NCBI RefSeq assembly: GCF_014698845.1
Contig: NZ_JACJTV010000003.1
Span: 1 to 64,000 of the forward strand
Direction: 5' to 3'
Source: Coleofasciculus sp. FACHB-1120
GTDB taxonomy: Bacteria > Cyanobacteriota > Cyanobacteriia > Cyanobacteriales > FACHB-T130
DNA: 64,000 bases
Shown one piece after another: positions 17,829 through 27,973 of this stretch. Every line of letters begins with the position of its first letter. Within the stretch, counting starts at the first letter, position 1. Under the pieces are notes generated by a model. That model searched no databases. It worked only from the letters and a program-made list of their open reading frames with translations, and was not told the origin of the DNA. The position numbers and the translations under genes are program-made.

Positions 17829-18653
17829 TTAGTCTGGCTGGCTTCCAGCCGCAGCATTTCTCTTCAAGGAGATACTGAGATGTAAGCTACCAAACTTACG
17901 AACAATTGCAGAAACTAAACGGCGCGGTTTACGAATCAACCAGCTATGAAAGGTGAGTGACAGCCTCTTCTGGTAGGACTTTGGAGCAATACGAAACGAA
18001 ACATCTTGAGCGTTTGTGTTGCAGAACTCGCTGGGTATTTCAGCAAGTGCAGTTTCTTTAACCGCTTCTGCCAGATGATTAGCTAAATTAGGAAAACCTA
18101 GCTTTTGTGCCATTTCTATGATGAGATGACCGTCATAATTAATGTATTGTTGATGTTTGAAATCTCCGCAATAAACAATACCAAAATCTAAGTATTCTTC
18201 TAGCTCATTGGCTAAGCGTACTAAAAGAATATTGCGGTCAAGCGGATCGAGCGTATCAAAGCGGTGAAAAATAGCGGGAATTGTTTTTTTATTCCAGGAG
18301 AACATGGCATATCTAGCAAGATACTCCTCGACCTCTTTGCCAACAGCACGTTTTACCTGTTCCCGTTTGGCATCGGAAATGCCTTTTTTCCCGTCTCCAA
18401 AGTCGCCATGAGTATAGGTAGCATGAAGCAGGCCTGCCGCTACTACCTCCACAGGTACACGAAGAGAAGCTAGGATACTCGCAGTACTAACTAGATGGGC
18501 GATAAACGTCTTACCAGAGGCTCGAAAGGCACCTGTGAAAAGCTGCATTGTTAGCTGATAAGCATCGCGGATGCAGCTAAGATCGTTGCTTGAGTAGCCT
18601 TCTGCGCGTAGCTGGTTGAAGAGTTGGATGTTTGTTTGGGAAAAAGAGTGCAT
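17829..18653 (-). CDS. HD-domain-like protein, DUF6817/RelA-SpoT-hydrolase-like
   Basis: 274 residues. The N-terminal half contains FIAHLVSTASILASLRVPVE followed by VVAAGLLHATYTHGDFGDGK, which resembles the first metal-binding part of HD hydrolases such as the SpoT hydrolase domain, where H...HD ligands bind manganese. Here the second site reads LLHAT rather than LLHD, so the aspartate is replaced. A later DRNILLVRLANELEEYLD resembles the HD-domain segment that completes the site. I recall this pattern as DUF6817, of unknown function. It lies inside the exopolysaccharide run, 79 bases upstream of a GT2 gene. A synthetic or regulatory role cannot be decided from sequence. Confidence 0.65.
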   Translation of the reverse strand: MHSFSQTNIQLFNQLRAEGYSSNDLSCIRDAYQLTMQLFTGAFRASGKTFIAHLVSTASILASLRVPVEVVAAGLLHATYTHGDFGDGKKGISDAKREQVKRAVGKEVEEYLARYAMFSWNKKTIPAIFHRFDTLDPLDRNILLVRLANELEEYLDFGIVYCGDFKHQQYINYDGHLIIEMAQKLGFPNLANHLAEAVKETALAEIPSEFCNTNAQDVSFRIAPKSYQKRLSLTFHSWLIRKPRRLVSAIVRKFGSLHLSISLKRNAAAGSQPD

Positions 18654-19003
18654 AGTTTTGCTTTTGATTCGAATGCTTCATTTTTGTTGCACTTCGCTTA
18701 GGCAAATTCCATTGATTTTGCCTGTTTTAGTGCATTTACAAAAATCAACAATCATTCAACTGCTTAGGCAAAACATCTCTCTTAAGAAGCAAAAACCCAA
18801 CAACAGCATTTCTAATTTCAACAAGTGCGTTACTGAAAAAGCGGAGAACCACTTAACAACTAAACAGTTTATGGTTTGCTGTCGAGTTCCCCATTTGTTC
18901 TCTATATGGATGGAGACTTAGGTTTTAGCTGTGTAAGTGTATTTCTCGTCGAATCGATCGCCCTGCACCTTCGTTTCTTCGTTCTACACGCTTACACGCT
19001 AAC
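18654..19003. other. Intergenic stretch between GT2 and HD-like genes
   Basis: About 350 bases without a supported gene. A plus-strand open frame at 18616-18921 overlaps the HD-like gene start and has no coding character. Near 18933-18995, GTGTAAG and CTTACAC with nested TGTA/TACA can form a long hairpin just after the stop of the GT2 gene at 19004; it has no T-tract and may only slow transcription. Confidence 0.4.
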
Positions 19004-20083
19004 CTAACGTGAGGATGCTCCCATTGGAGTTTTTTCCGGCTCTTTTAGGGTTTGAGCTTCTTTTTTTATCTGAGATAGACGGCGAGCCTGACTAGTAGTG
19101 AGATAACGGTTTAGCGCCTTATCCATAGGCACCAATATTTTCTCAAGTCTGGTTTTTTTCTTGCCAAAAATGACCAGGCGGTTGCCAAGGTCGCCAATAC
19201 GAGCAGCTAGAGGTCTGGTAATGGTCATGTGTCGCCGCCATCCTACCCGTCGATAGCGATTTGTGAAATATTGATCCTCTTCTACATTCCACTTGTCGCG
19301 CAAGCGGTGCAAGCTAGCAAGTTCCCAAGCATCACTCCAACGAAGCATATAAAAGGTCATATCTGACAACTCTAGTGGCGGACCGGGAACATATGTCACT
19401 AGGGAGTCAGGCTCAAAGTACACAGTACCCCCAGCCTGAATTACCGTCATACAAAAATCCAGGTGTTCCTTGGTATTCATCATGCCTTCATCAAGCTGAC
19501 CACCAATCCGCTCAAATATTTCGGTGCGAACGAACATACAGTGAAATTCTGCAAGCTCAGTTTGTTCCCGCTTAAGCTGGTTGCGTACCTGCTCGACTTT
19601 TTTACCTTGTTTGTACATTTTCTCGCGCATCCGCCGTCGAACTGTACCGTCTTTAATTTCCTCTCGCACGTGGACTTGTCCGCCTGCACAGTGAATGTGT
19701 TCGTGTGCGGGGGTACCTTCACAAGTAAGAGGCGTGACTACCGAGGCTTCCGTTTCTTCAGCACACTCAAACATACGCTCTAGCCAGCCCGGGGTAACTA
19801 GCACGTCGTTATCAATGAAGACAAGATACTTGGTTTTGACCTGACGCAGACCGATATTTCTGCCTTGATTTGGAGACAGGTAGTAATCAGTCCGAATGAT
19901 TTCAAAGTTTCTCTTACGCGCCTCTTCTTCTAAATACCGCTTGATATGAGACGGTGAATTTCCATCTACGTAGACTAACTTGAAGGGCATTTGTGTATGT
20001 TCGTAGATGCTCTCCAACGACTCGCGGGTGAAGCTGAAACGCTCGCGGGGTACAACAACAATCGTAATTTGTGGTTCTAGCAT
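19004..20083 (-). CDS. Family 2 glycosyltransferase
   Basis: 359 residues. The N-terminal GT-A domain reads ITIVVVPRERFSFTRESLES, then FKLVYVDGNSPSHIKRYLEE, LSPNQGRNIGLRQVKTKYLV and FIDNDVLVTPGWLERMF, in which D-N-D replaces the usual DxD. The C-terminal 120 residues are basic and lack membrane segments. GGAG lies six bases before the ATG. It transfers an unknown sugar to the growing polymer. It differs clearly from the duplicated GT2 pair downstream, lacking their C-terminal hydrophobic region. Confidence 0.87.
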   Translation of the reverse strand: MLEPQITIVVVPRERFSFTRESLESIYEHTQMPFKLVYVDGNSPSHIKRYLEEEARKRNFEIIRTDYYLSPNQGRNIGLRQVKTKYLVFIDNDVLVTPGWLERMFECAEETEASVVTPLTCEGTPAHEHIHCAGGQVHVREEIKDGTVRRRMREKMYKQGKKVEQVRNQLKREQTELAEFHCMFVRTEIFERIGGQLDEGMMNTKEHLDFCMTVIQAGGTVYFEPDSLVTYVPGPPLELSDMTFYMLRWSDAWELASLHRLRDKWNVEEDQYFTNRYRRVGWRRHMTITRPLAARIGDLGNRLVIFGKKKTRLEKILVPMDKALNRYLTTSQARRLSQIKKEAQTLKEPEKTPMGASSR

Positions 20084-20262
20084 CAGAAACTCCTTACTAA
20101 TTAATCAACGGTTTTTCGGCTGTTTTATCTTCATCAACTTCGCCGTTTACTGGAAAAAACCTTTATCGGGATTGGTGGTCGGTAGTTTGTTTGTCTCAGG
20201 TTTAAATTCTTTAACCCAATCCCAGCCCCTTTTCTTTGCTAGTCGCTAGTAACCAGTCCTCT

Positions 20263-22137
20263 TCACACAGGTAAAGACTGAAGATTGTGATAAGACCAGT
20301 AGTGTCCGCGCTTGACAATTAACTCGTCATGATTCCCCTGTTCAACAATTCGACCTTTCTCCATGACCACAATTTTGTCAGCGTTGCGGACTGTAGCTAA
20401 ACGGTGGGCAATTACGATTGCCGTCCGGTTTGCTCGTAAGCGTTCCAGTGCCTCTTGCACTAAGTGTTCTGACTGGGAATCTAAGGCACTCGTTGCTTCA
20501 TCGAGAATCATAATTTCTGGGTCACGGAGCATTGCTCTTGCAATTGAAATTCTCTGCCGTTGCCCTCCAGAAAGCCTGACACCTCTATCTCCAACTATTG
20601 TGTCGTACTGGTTGGGCAATTGAGAGATAAATTCGTGGGCGTTGGCAAGGCGAGCTGCTTCTATAACCCTTTCTCTGCTGATTTCTTCTAAACCGTAAGC
20701 AATGTTATCGAGAAGTGAAGCGTTGAATATGTAGGTATCTTGGCTAACAACTCCAATGTGCTGGCGTAGGGAAACAGGATCGTAGTTACGGATATCTTGA
20801 CCGTCGATTTCAATTACGCCTTCGGTAACTTCGTAGAAACGTGTAATTAAAGCTGCAACGGTCGATTTCCCGGCTCCGGAACCTCCAACCAACGCGACTG
20901 TTTTACCTCTTGGAATTTCTATATCCAAGCCGTTGAGGACATAAGAACGTCCGCTGTAGGCAAATTTTACATCATGGAAAACAATGCGATCGCGCAATCC
21001 TGTAAATTGGTGACTTCCAGTGGGAACCGGATATTTTTCTGGCAAAGACAGAGCCTCTGTGACTTTCGTCAAAGCTGGTACTGCTTCTTGAATAGAACCC
21101 CTGGAAGTGTTTACCTTTTTAAGTACCGGAACAATCTTAATCAGAACTAGCATGAATACCAGCAGCTCTGAAGTAGTAAGAAGACCCTTGGAGATGAATA
21201 AAGTGTAGCTACCTACAAGCACCACCATAGCCGCCGCCAAAGTCGCCAACTCAGTGATCGGATCTATCAAGCTAAGCTTCTTAGCTAATCCGGTACTCGC
21301 TTCCATGTAATTTGTAGATATCTTATTAAATCGACTGAGTTCAAAATCCTCTGCACCATAGGATTTAACTACACGAACACCTCCTAAAGTATCTAGAGCC
21401 AAAGCGTTCAAACCACGTTTTGCAGATACAACTAACCCTCCAGATTTTTCAATTTTCTTTAATAAATAATTTAGCCCTAAACCAACCCCCGTTATTAAAA
21501 AGGTAGTCATAATAGTCATTTTCCAAGACACTATCACCAGCGTTCCCAAATACGCTATTAATATCAGTAGGTTCGTTAGACCAAAAAATATAGCCGTTAG
21601 TAGCCTATTTGTCTCCATTACCTCTGTATGGAGAGTGCTGGTTACTTTTCCCAACTGCACATTATCAAAAAATTCTATAGGAGAATATAGGTAAGTTTTA
21701 TATAGACTTTTTCTCAACCGTTTGATGACACCTTCTCTATAAATTGAAGTCAAGGCTTGAGACAAATAGTAAAAATAAGCCTTAAGTATCAAAGAACCCA
21801 TGAGTACCAAGGCAAATAATGTGACGATAACTCCTTTGCTCTGCTGGACTAACCAACTGTTTATCCCCTCTGTCAAAGCCATTCGAGGAAGAACAAAAAT
21901 ACCCCCTTCATCTAAAAGCACCTTAAGAAATGGAATCATCAATCCAATGCCTACCGCATCTAGCACAGACGATAACACCATCGCTCCCAAACCTAGATAG
22001 AGAAAGTTTTTAGGAACTTGAAAAATCAGGGACACCAATTCATCAAATTTCCCGAATCGCTTCATTAAGCTAAATTTTACTCTTGCTTTAGCTCCCAACA
22101 ACCTGTTTTCCCGACCGAGTGTTTGACTTCGACTCAT
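20263..22137 (-). CDS. ABC exporter, fused permease and ATPase (MsbA/HepA-like)
   Basis: About 624 residues from the ATG at 22137, which has TAGGA upstream; the earlier in-frame start at 22173 is a TTG. The N-terminal 330 residues form six membrane segments of the type I exporter fold. The ATPase domain has Walker A GGSGAGKST, signature LSGGQRQRISIARA, Walker B IMILDEATSALD and the switch His in IVIAHRLATV. Members in cyanobacterial polysaccharide loci, such as HepA of heterocyst envelopes, export glycan or glycolipid. Here it probably moves a lipid-linked saccharide or complements the flippase downstream. Confidence 0.88.
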   Translation of the reverse strand: MSRSQTLGRENRLLGAKARVKFSLMKRFGKFDELVSLIFQVPKNFLYLGLGAMVLSSVLDAVGIGLMIPFLKVLLDEGGIFVLPRMALTEGINSWLVQQSKGVIVTLFALVLMGSLILKAYFYYLSQALTSIYREGVIKRLRKSLYKTYLYSPIEFFDNVQLGKVTSTLHTEVMETNRLLTAIFFGLTNLLILIAYLGTLVIVSWKMTIMTTFLITGVGLGLNYLLKKIEKSGGLVVSAKRGLNALALDTLGGVRVVKSYGAEDFELSRFNKISTNYMEASTGLAKKLSLIDPITELATLAAAMVVLVGSYTLFISKGLLTTSELLVFMLVLIKIVPVLKKVNTSRGSIQEAVPALTKVTEALSLPEKYPVPTGSHQFTGLRDRIVFHDVKFAYSGRSYVLNGLDIEIPRGKTVALVGGSGAGKSTVAALITRFYEVTEGVIEIDGQDIRNYDPVSLRQHIGVVSQDTYIFNASLLDNIAYGLEEISRERVIEAARLANAHEFISQLPNQYDTIVGDRGVRLSGGQRQRISIARAMLRDPEIMILDEATSALDSQSEHLVQEALERLRANRTAIVIAHRLATVRNADKIVVMEKGRIVEQGNHDELIVKRGHYWSYHNLQSLPV

Positions 22138-22729
22138 ATTTCCTACCCAAGAATTGAACCTTTTAACAATCAATCGCGATTACTTATTTTTACCTATTCT
22201 TCTTTACAAGGAAAATTGCACAATGAATTTCCTTCTTAAAAATAAGATTTGCATGATGATTTTACTGTGCTTTTAGCAAGCTAATAAATGTTTATTTCTT
22301 CAGGCAGTACAGAGCTAGCATTTTATTTTCATTCACTCAAGTAAATACTTAGCCAAGTTTTTTAAATAATAACTCAATAAATCTCGAGTACTACTCCTGT
22401 TTGTGTGAAGTTATTGTGAAGTTTTAATCGTTAAAAACCCTTTAAGCTTAACTTTTTTTATTTTTCTCTCTTACTCGAAAAAAATCCAGCTTTTATCATT
22501 AATTATTTACAGAAGACATACTCCTAATGGGGGATTTTTAACTAATGTATTTCATCTCATCTCTATCTAATTGTAGATTCGCTACAGCATAAGATTCAGA
22601 TTTCTAATGCCATAAACCACTTTTTACATAAGCAATACCCGTACAAGCCATTGTGGACTCTACATAAATATATAGTCCTAATGGTATATTGCCAATAGTT
22701 AATAATTAAAGCAGTCTATCAATCTTTAT
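22138..22729. other. AT-rich intergenic region, probable promoter site
   Basis: About 590 bases without a supported gene, much more AT-rich than the flanks. It separates the GT4 gene at 22730-23953 from the ABC exporter, both on the minus strand, so a promoter for the exporter and the genes below it probably lies here. I see no strong hairpin or recognisable operator. Confidence 0.4.
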
Positions 22730-23953
22730 CTATTGATAGGTTTCCACCAGCAGATCGTTGAGTTTGTTAAGGTCGTAGTGTTTTTCCACGTAGGCACGAC
22801 CAGCTCGACCCATTTCCGGCCAAATCTCTGAATGCTCGATTAAATAGCCCAATTTTTCAGCCAGAGTATCGGCATCCCGCTCAGGAACCAGAAAGCCTGA
22901 AATACCATCTTCAATAAGTTCTGGGATGCCACCGTGTTGAGTACCGATGACTGGCAAACCCATAGCCATTGCCTCTTTTAAGACGTTTACAGGTGCGTCT
23001 TGGTCGCCGTTTGTAGCGGTCACGCATGGAGCTATAAAGATATGGGAGTTATCGAGAATTTTAATCAGTTCCTGCTGCTGCATACGACCGAGCAGCTTTA
23101 CGGTTTCGCCAACATTCAGTTCCTGAATGAGTTGCTGTAAGTCTTCTCCTAAAGGGCCATCACCAATGATGTTGTACTCGATATTCGGGTGAAGTGTTAT
23201 TAACTTAGCAACGGCACGAATACCATATTCCAAACCTTTTTTTTCTACGAGACGGCCTGTAGTGACAATCCGAATGTGACCATCAGTGGGTAGATGACGT
23301 GTGGTAAAAATAAACTTGGAACAATCAATTCCCGATCGCATGATGACAATTTTATTCTCGTCTGCACCTAATTTGATTAATCGCTGTTTGAAATAATCGC
23401 AGTTGGGGAGGCAAACGTCTACCACCTTAAACAGTCGGTTGTAAACATCATCACCTGCCCACTGAAGATACCAGCTGATATCGTAGCCGCGAAATGACAC
23501 GATTAGCTTACCTTTGGGAGCAGTCATAATCCGAAAGGCAAGACCTAAAAATCCGAAGGTTCCAAATTGGCAATGGACGATGTCGTATGTGCCATTGTCG
23601 AGTGATGGAAGTGCCGATACTACTGCGTACAATAGCCTGAGTGAAGCAGCGTCTTTGCCGTATTTAAAAACGTTGAGACTTTGCATCAAGAGTGCTGGAT
23701 TTTTTTGGTAATTGATGCTAAACAGCCAAATACCCTTCAGCAACCGCAAGAAGCGATTTAGTGGCATTCCCATACACTGGGTGCGCTCCAGAAGTTGATA
23801 TTTTTCTACGTTCGGATGCATCTTGGCAGTCTCGCCCGGTGCCTCCGTGTAGATATCAACTTCGTGTCCGCGATCAATCAGACCTGTAACTTGATTTAAG
23901 ACAAACGTTTCCGACAAAACAGGGAAGCGTCCGACGATCATAGCTACTCTCAT
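22730..23953 (-). CDS. Family 4 glycosyltransferase (GT-B)
   Basis: 407 residues of the GT-B fold. The N-terminus MRVAMIVGRFPVLSETFVLN is the pattern of GT4 enzymes in exopolysaccharide pathways (for example the AmsK/WcaL group). The donor-binding half has IVTTGRLVEKKGLEYGIRAV and the E-x7-E motif in VNVLKEAMAMGLPVIGTQHG with GGIPELIEDG. It probably adds a hexose from UDP or GDP with retention of configuration. AGGAGAT precedes the ATG. It starts 35 bases after the flippase gene on the same strand, so the two are likely co-transcribed. Confidence 0.9.
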   Translation of the reverse strand: MRVAMIVGRFPVLSETFVLNQVTGLIDRGHEVDIYTEAPGETAKMHPNVEKYQLLERTQCMGMPLNRFLRLLKGIWLFSINYQKNPALLMQSLNVFKYGKDAASLRLLYAVVSALPSLDNGTYDIVHCQFGTFGFLGLAFRIMTAPKGKLIVSFRGYDISWYLQWAGDDVYNRLFKVVDVCLPNCDYFKQRLIKLGADENKIVIMRSGIDCSKFIFTTRHLPTDGHIRIVTTGRLVEKKGLEYGIRAVAKLITLHPNIEYNIIGDGPLGEDLQQLIQELNVGETVKLLGRMQQQELIKILDNSHIFIAPCVTATNGDQDAPVNVLKEAMAMGLPVIGTQHGGIPELIEDGISGFLVPERDADTLAEKLGYLIEHSEIWPEMGRAGRAYVEKHYDLNKLNDLLVETYQ

Positions 23954-23988
23954 ACAAATCTCCTAAACTAAAGCTAGTATTTTTTCGC

Positions 23989-25500
23989 CTATCGTCGTTT
24001 GAATTGCTGAAGAACAGACGAGTAAAGCTCTTTGGCACCAAATATGTAAAACATGATCAGCAAGTATATTAAACCCATTGCGATCGCGCTGATAATTGTT
24101 GTCGCCCACACAGGCAAGCTAGAACCGATAGCAAACTGAACGCCGAAAGCGAACGCTCCTGCGACAAGAGAAGCAATCAAAGGTTGCTTTACGGCATTGA
24201 TTATATCTAGCATGGTGATGGAGGTGTCGCGGGTTGCATAGTACATACATGGCGCGGTCTGCAAAAGCTTGGCGATCGAGTAGCTTAAGGCAATGCCCCG
24301 TGCGCCATAAGGCAGACCAAGCCAGAAAGAAATCACCAAAAACACAGAACTAAATATTCCCCACTTGAACATCCGGTCGGCTCTACCTGTAGAAATGTAG
24401 AGCCAGCCAGAGGTGTTGGTGATTGGTTGAAAAAAGGCAGATATACCCAGAAGCTGGAAGATGACGCCTACCTCGCGCCATTGTGGGCCAAGGAGTAGTC
24501 CGACAATCTGATCAGATAGGATGAGCATCAGCAGAACCACAGGCATCGTAGTCCCTGTGATCAGCGATAGCGCTTTGAGATAGTGACTTCGGAATTGCCC
24601 TGGTTCAGAATGCAAACGACTAAGGCCGGGGACAGCGACGGCGGTAATAGGGCCATTGATTTGTTGCAAAGGCAGCATCATTAGACCGTAGGCTTTTGAG
24701 TAGATACCTAAAGCCCCAGCACCCCATACGCGCCCGATTAGGATATTGTCAAGGTTTCGGGCAAAGTAGTTAAAGACACTAAAACCCGTGAGGTTGCCGC
24801 CGAAAGCTAGCATGGAACGGACACCGGAGCCTTGAACGGGGGGACCGGGACGCCAACCACACATAGTCCAAACTCCCACGGTGTAAGCGATCGCCATTGC
24901 CACTTGCATAAACGCCAGTGACCAGTAGCCAGCGCCGTACCTAGCACTAATAATGGCGGTAGTAACGCCAACAAACATAGACGTGAGGTCTACGGCGGCT
25001 AAGTCCTTAAAGCGCATCTGCCTGGTAAGTAAGGCTTGGTGTTGGACAGACAGCCCCGCGAAGATGAATGCGATCGCCACGACGAGGGTAATTCCGCTCA
25101 AGCGAGGTTCCTTGTAGAACCAAGCGATCGCGGGTGCCAGAACCGCCGTCAGCAGCATAATTGAGGCACTTAGCGCCACATTAACCCAAAACAGGGTGCT
25201 GACCTGTTTGTGGTTAATCTCTGCCCTTTGAACCGTTGCGGTTGACAGACCCATATCATTGAACAGAGCCACTAAGCCAGTCACGGCCGTTACCATGCCG
25301 ATTAATCCGTAGTCTTGGGGGGTGAGCAGGCGAGCAAGAATAGCAGTCGATCCCATGTTGAGAACAAACTTGCTTGCCTGGGTAATCATAGTCACCGCGC
25401 CGCCGCGAACAGAGCGCCCCTTAAGGTCAGCCTTCAAATGGTCGGTGCGAAAGTGCTGGCTAGGATCGGCAGGAGGGATATTTTTTATGGATTCTGGCAA
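23989..25500 (-). CDS. Polysaccharide flippase, Wzx/MOP superfamily (WzxC-like)
   Basis: 503 residues with 12 or more membrane segments. The early segment VRGGAVTMITQASKFVLNMG followed by LARLLTPQDYGLIGMVTAV is the opening of the lipopolysaccharide-biosynthesis flippase family. It moves undecaprenyl-diphosphate-linked repeat units from the cytoplasmic to the periplasmic leaflet, feeding the polymerase. The start is a TTG at 25500; no ATG or GTG occurs in frame before the first conserved residues. A GT4 gene follows 35 bases downstream. Confidence 0.9.
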   Translation of the reverse strand: MPESIKNIPPADPSQHFRTDHLKADLKGRSVRGGAVTMITQASKFVLNMGSTAILARLLTPQDYGLIGMVTAVTGLVALFNDMGLSTATVQRAEINHKQVSTLFWVNVALSASIMLLTAVLAPAIAWFYKEPRLSGITLVVAIAFIFAGLSVQHQALLTRQMRFKDLAAVDLTSMFVGVTTAIISARYGAGYWSLAFMQVAMAIAYTVGVWTMCGWRPGPPVQGSGVRSMLAFGGNLTGFSVFNYFARNLDNILIGRVWGAGALGIYSKAYGLMMLPLQQINGPITAVAVPGLSRLHSEPGQFRSHYLKALSLITGTTMPVVLLMLILSDQIVGLLLGPQWREVGVIFQLLGISAFFQPITNTSGWLYISTGRADRMFKWGIFSSVFLVISFWLGLPYGARGIALSYSIAKLLQTAPCMYYATRDTSITMLDIINAVKQPLIASLVAGAFAFGVQFAIGSSLPVWATTIISAIAMGLIYLLIMFYIFGAKELYSSVLQQFKRR

Positions 25501-25586
25501 ATTGGTACCTTGGGGGATACTGTGGACAGATTAATTACAGCTAGATGATTCTTTTTAAAAGTTTTATATCGAGATTAATTGTTAGC

Positions 25587-26579
25587 TTAAGAAGATATAA
25601 GAGCTTTTTCTTCATTAGTGTTTGGAATACGAGTAGCGCGAACTTTACTAATGAGCTGGAGAAGATGACTAGCAATTCTAGGGGAGAGAAGTCGGATCAA
25701 GAGCAGCTTTGTCATTAAAGTCCAGGCTGTTTTGCCTAACAAAATTTTCGGATACGAATGAATTGCCCTCTGCAAATTTTCCGCAGCCTGTTTAGCGCCA
25801 GTGGAACCGGGAATCCGCGTTAACCCCAGATGCGCTAAAAACTGGTAGGTATTTGCTAAGCTTTGATTTTTTAGATATTGCAATTCAGCAGGAGCTGCTT
25901 TAAATGCTTTTTCAATGACAATTAGATGATATTTTTTCATTACCTCAATTTTTGAGGACATTGCGCCTGAAGATTGCCGATAGAATATCTGTGGTTTGGC
26001 AACTACTACGAAATGCCACTTTGCAGCCAGCCGCAGCCAATATTCCCAATCTTCACAGGAGGCTAGGGTAGGATCGAAATCTCCTACTGACGCGATCGCT
26101 TCCCGGCGAATCATCACATTAGAACCGCTGTCAATGAAATTCCCCAACAACAAATCTGCATAAACATTCCCATTATAAAATACTGGCTTACATCCATGAA
26201 AGGACAGTCCTTTGTCATCCATAAATCGCGTCCAGCTATAAACAGCTCCGGCTTCTGGATTCTCTTGCAAAGCTAAAAATTGTAGTTCTAATTTATCTGG
26301 AGTCCACAAGTCATCTGCATCAAGAAATGTAATAAAATCTCCAGCAGCTTGAGATATACCGCGATTGCGTGCCACTGGCAAGCCCCCGTTACTGTAAGAA
26401 AAAACTTTTAGACGAGGGTCTTTCACAGTATTAAGCAATTCGAGAGTGCGATCGCTTGAGCCATCATTAACCACAATTAGCTCAAAGTCCGAAAACGTTT
26501 GTTGCTGAACTGATTCAATCGTTTTCAAAATTGTTCGTTCGGCATTGTAAGCCGGAACAATAACAGATATGCTTGCCAT
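25587..26579 (-). CDS. Family 2 glycosyltransferase
   Basis: About 330 residues from the ATG at 26579; AGAGGG lies upstream at a better distance than for the GTG at 26591. The GT-A motifs are ISVIVPAYNAERTILKTIES, FELIVVNDGSSDRTLEL, PVARNRGISQAAGDFITFLD, DADDLW and SCEDWEYWLRLAAKW. The C-terminal 90 residues are helical and basic. The donor and acceptor cannot be told. It has the same general plan as the duplicated GT2 pair but is more distant in sequence. Confidence 0.89.
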   Translation of the reverse strand: MASISVIVPAYNAERTILKTIESVQQQTFSDFELIVVNDGSSDRTLELLNTVKDPRLKVFSYSNGGLPVARNRGISQAAGDFITFLDADDLWTPDKLELQFLALQENPEAGAVYSWTRFMDDKGLSFHGCKPVFYNGNVYADLLLGNFIDSGSNVMIRREAIASVGDFDPTLASCEDWEYWLRLAAKWHFVVVAKPQIFYRQSSGAMSSKIEVMKKYHLIVIEKAFKAAPAELQYLKNQSLANTYQFLAHLGLTRIPGSTGAKQAAENLQRAIHSYPKILLGKTAWTLMTKLLLIRLLSPRIASHLLQLISKVRATRIPNTNEEKALISS

Positions 26580-26812
26580 CTTGATTTTCACCCTCTTGCA
26601 AAATTCTTATTCAATATTGCCTAACTAAGTTTTCAACCATTAGACCTATCTAGAAAATATTTAGTCCGCCTATATGTAGAAAATTGATTGGCTAATTGAG
26701 GAGGATAGAACTCCATATATAGTATCCTCTGCTAATTTGCATTTGTAGATAAGTCTATTAGGGCAACCTGTATTAGCTTTTTAGTTTTTGAAACCTTCCT
26801 GATTTTAACCAT

Positions 26813-27973
26813 TCATTCTTTTACGATTTTCATTATAATTTTTTCAATACTATCAATCATTTTTTCTTGATCGAAGTTGCTTAGAACATGAGCGCGGCAC
26901 CTTTGGTCAAGTTCAGGATCTCGCTCTCTCCAATTTATAATTTTATTTATAGTATTTGATAAATCTCTTTCATTTCCCGGCTCAAAAAGCCCAGCTTGGA
27001 ATTCTCCTGTTAAGATTTCAGGAATTCCCCCTATTCGGCTAGCTAGCGCAGGAGTTCCACAAGCCATTGACTCAATAATCGTTCTCCCAAAAGGTTCGGG
27101 CCATGTACTAGGTAAGACCGTAATATCGCTAACCTGATAGAGAGAAGGGGTATCTGTTACATGACCCAGAAAGCTCACAGATTTTTCTACACCCAAATTA
27201 GTTGCTAGTTGTTCTAGGGAGTTTTTGTATTCCGGCTCAGTGCTTAAAGGTTTTCCTGCAATCAATAGCTTACTATTATTACCACTTTTTATAAGTAAAG
27301 CAAATGCTTTAATCAGCGTTTCCAGTCCTTTTTCTTTATCTAATCTTCCTACATATGAAATCACTTGAATATCTTTAGAAATATTCCATTCTTTTCTCAA
27401 TAAAGAAAAATTGGCTGTGGGCTTAAATACTTCTGAGTTGATTGCGTTGTATACAACATCAATTTTTTCCGCTTTAAAGCCGCTTTTAATCCAATCCAGC
27501 TTCGTTTGATTTGAGATTGTAATAAACTGTTTTACCCCGTTCAATCCTATCGTATGCGGACGACCAAATCCATCAGGAGGAGGTAACCGAAGATGGCAAA
27601 CAAATGGAATATTTTTGAACAAAGCTAAAATATAACCAAAGAAAACGTCATGATATCGATTGCTATAAACTACACTATTTTTACCTCTCGAAATTTTCAA
27701 AATATCAGTAAAAAAATTAAAAGTCTGATTAATTGTACTCCTGTCTAGCATATAGCTGCTAATATTTACTACTTGGGCACAAAACTCTTGATATTGCTTA
27801 AGTAGATTTCCTTCTTTTAGATAGAGTAGGCTAATCGTATGTCCCCTTTGAGAGAGTCCACGGCAGACCTCAAAAAGGCTCAACTCTTGTCCACCACGTA
27901 AAGAAGATGGCTCATTTTCTAGAACAATAAGATGCATAGGTTTCAAAATATTTTTAGAATTAAAGTAAGGCAT
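26813..27973 (-). CDS. Family 4 glycosyltransferase (GT-B)
   Basis: 386 residues. GT4 features are ENEPSSLRGGQELSLFEVCR near the N-terminus, then VISYVGRLDKEKGLETLIKA, SFLGHVTDTPSLYQVSDITV and the E-x7-E segment PFGRTIIESMACGTPALASR with IGGIPEIL. The reading frame overlaps the polymerase gene by 14 bases, so translation is probably coupled. An internal ATG at 27937 would also give a complete enzyme, since the conserved N-terminal strand (MHLIVLEN) begins there. Base composition is AT-rich, as in the polymerase gene. Confidence 0.88.
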   Translation of the reverse strand: MPYFNSKNILKPMHLIVLENEPSSLRGGQELSLFEVCRGLSQRGHTISLLYLKEGNLLKQYQEFCAQVVNISSYMLDRSTINQTFNFFTDILKISRGKNSVVYSNRYHDVFFGYILALFKNIPFVCHLRLPPPDGFGRPHTIGLNGVKQFITISNQTKLDWIKSGFKAEKIDVVYNAINSEVFKPTANFSLLRKEWNISKDIQVISYVGRLDKEKGLETLIKAFALLIKSGNNSKLLIAGKPLSTEPEYKNSLEQLATNLGVEKSVSFLGHVTDTPSLYQVSDITVLPSTWPEPFGRTIIESMACGTPALASRIGGIPEILTGEFQAGLFEPGNERDLSNTINKIINWRERDPELDQRCRAHVLSNFDQEKMIDSIEKIIMKIVKE

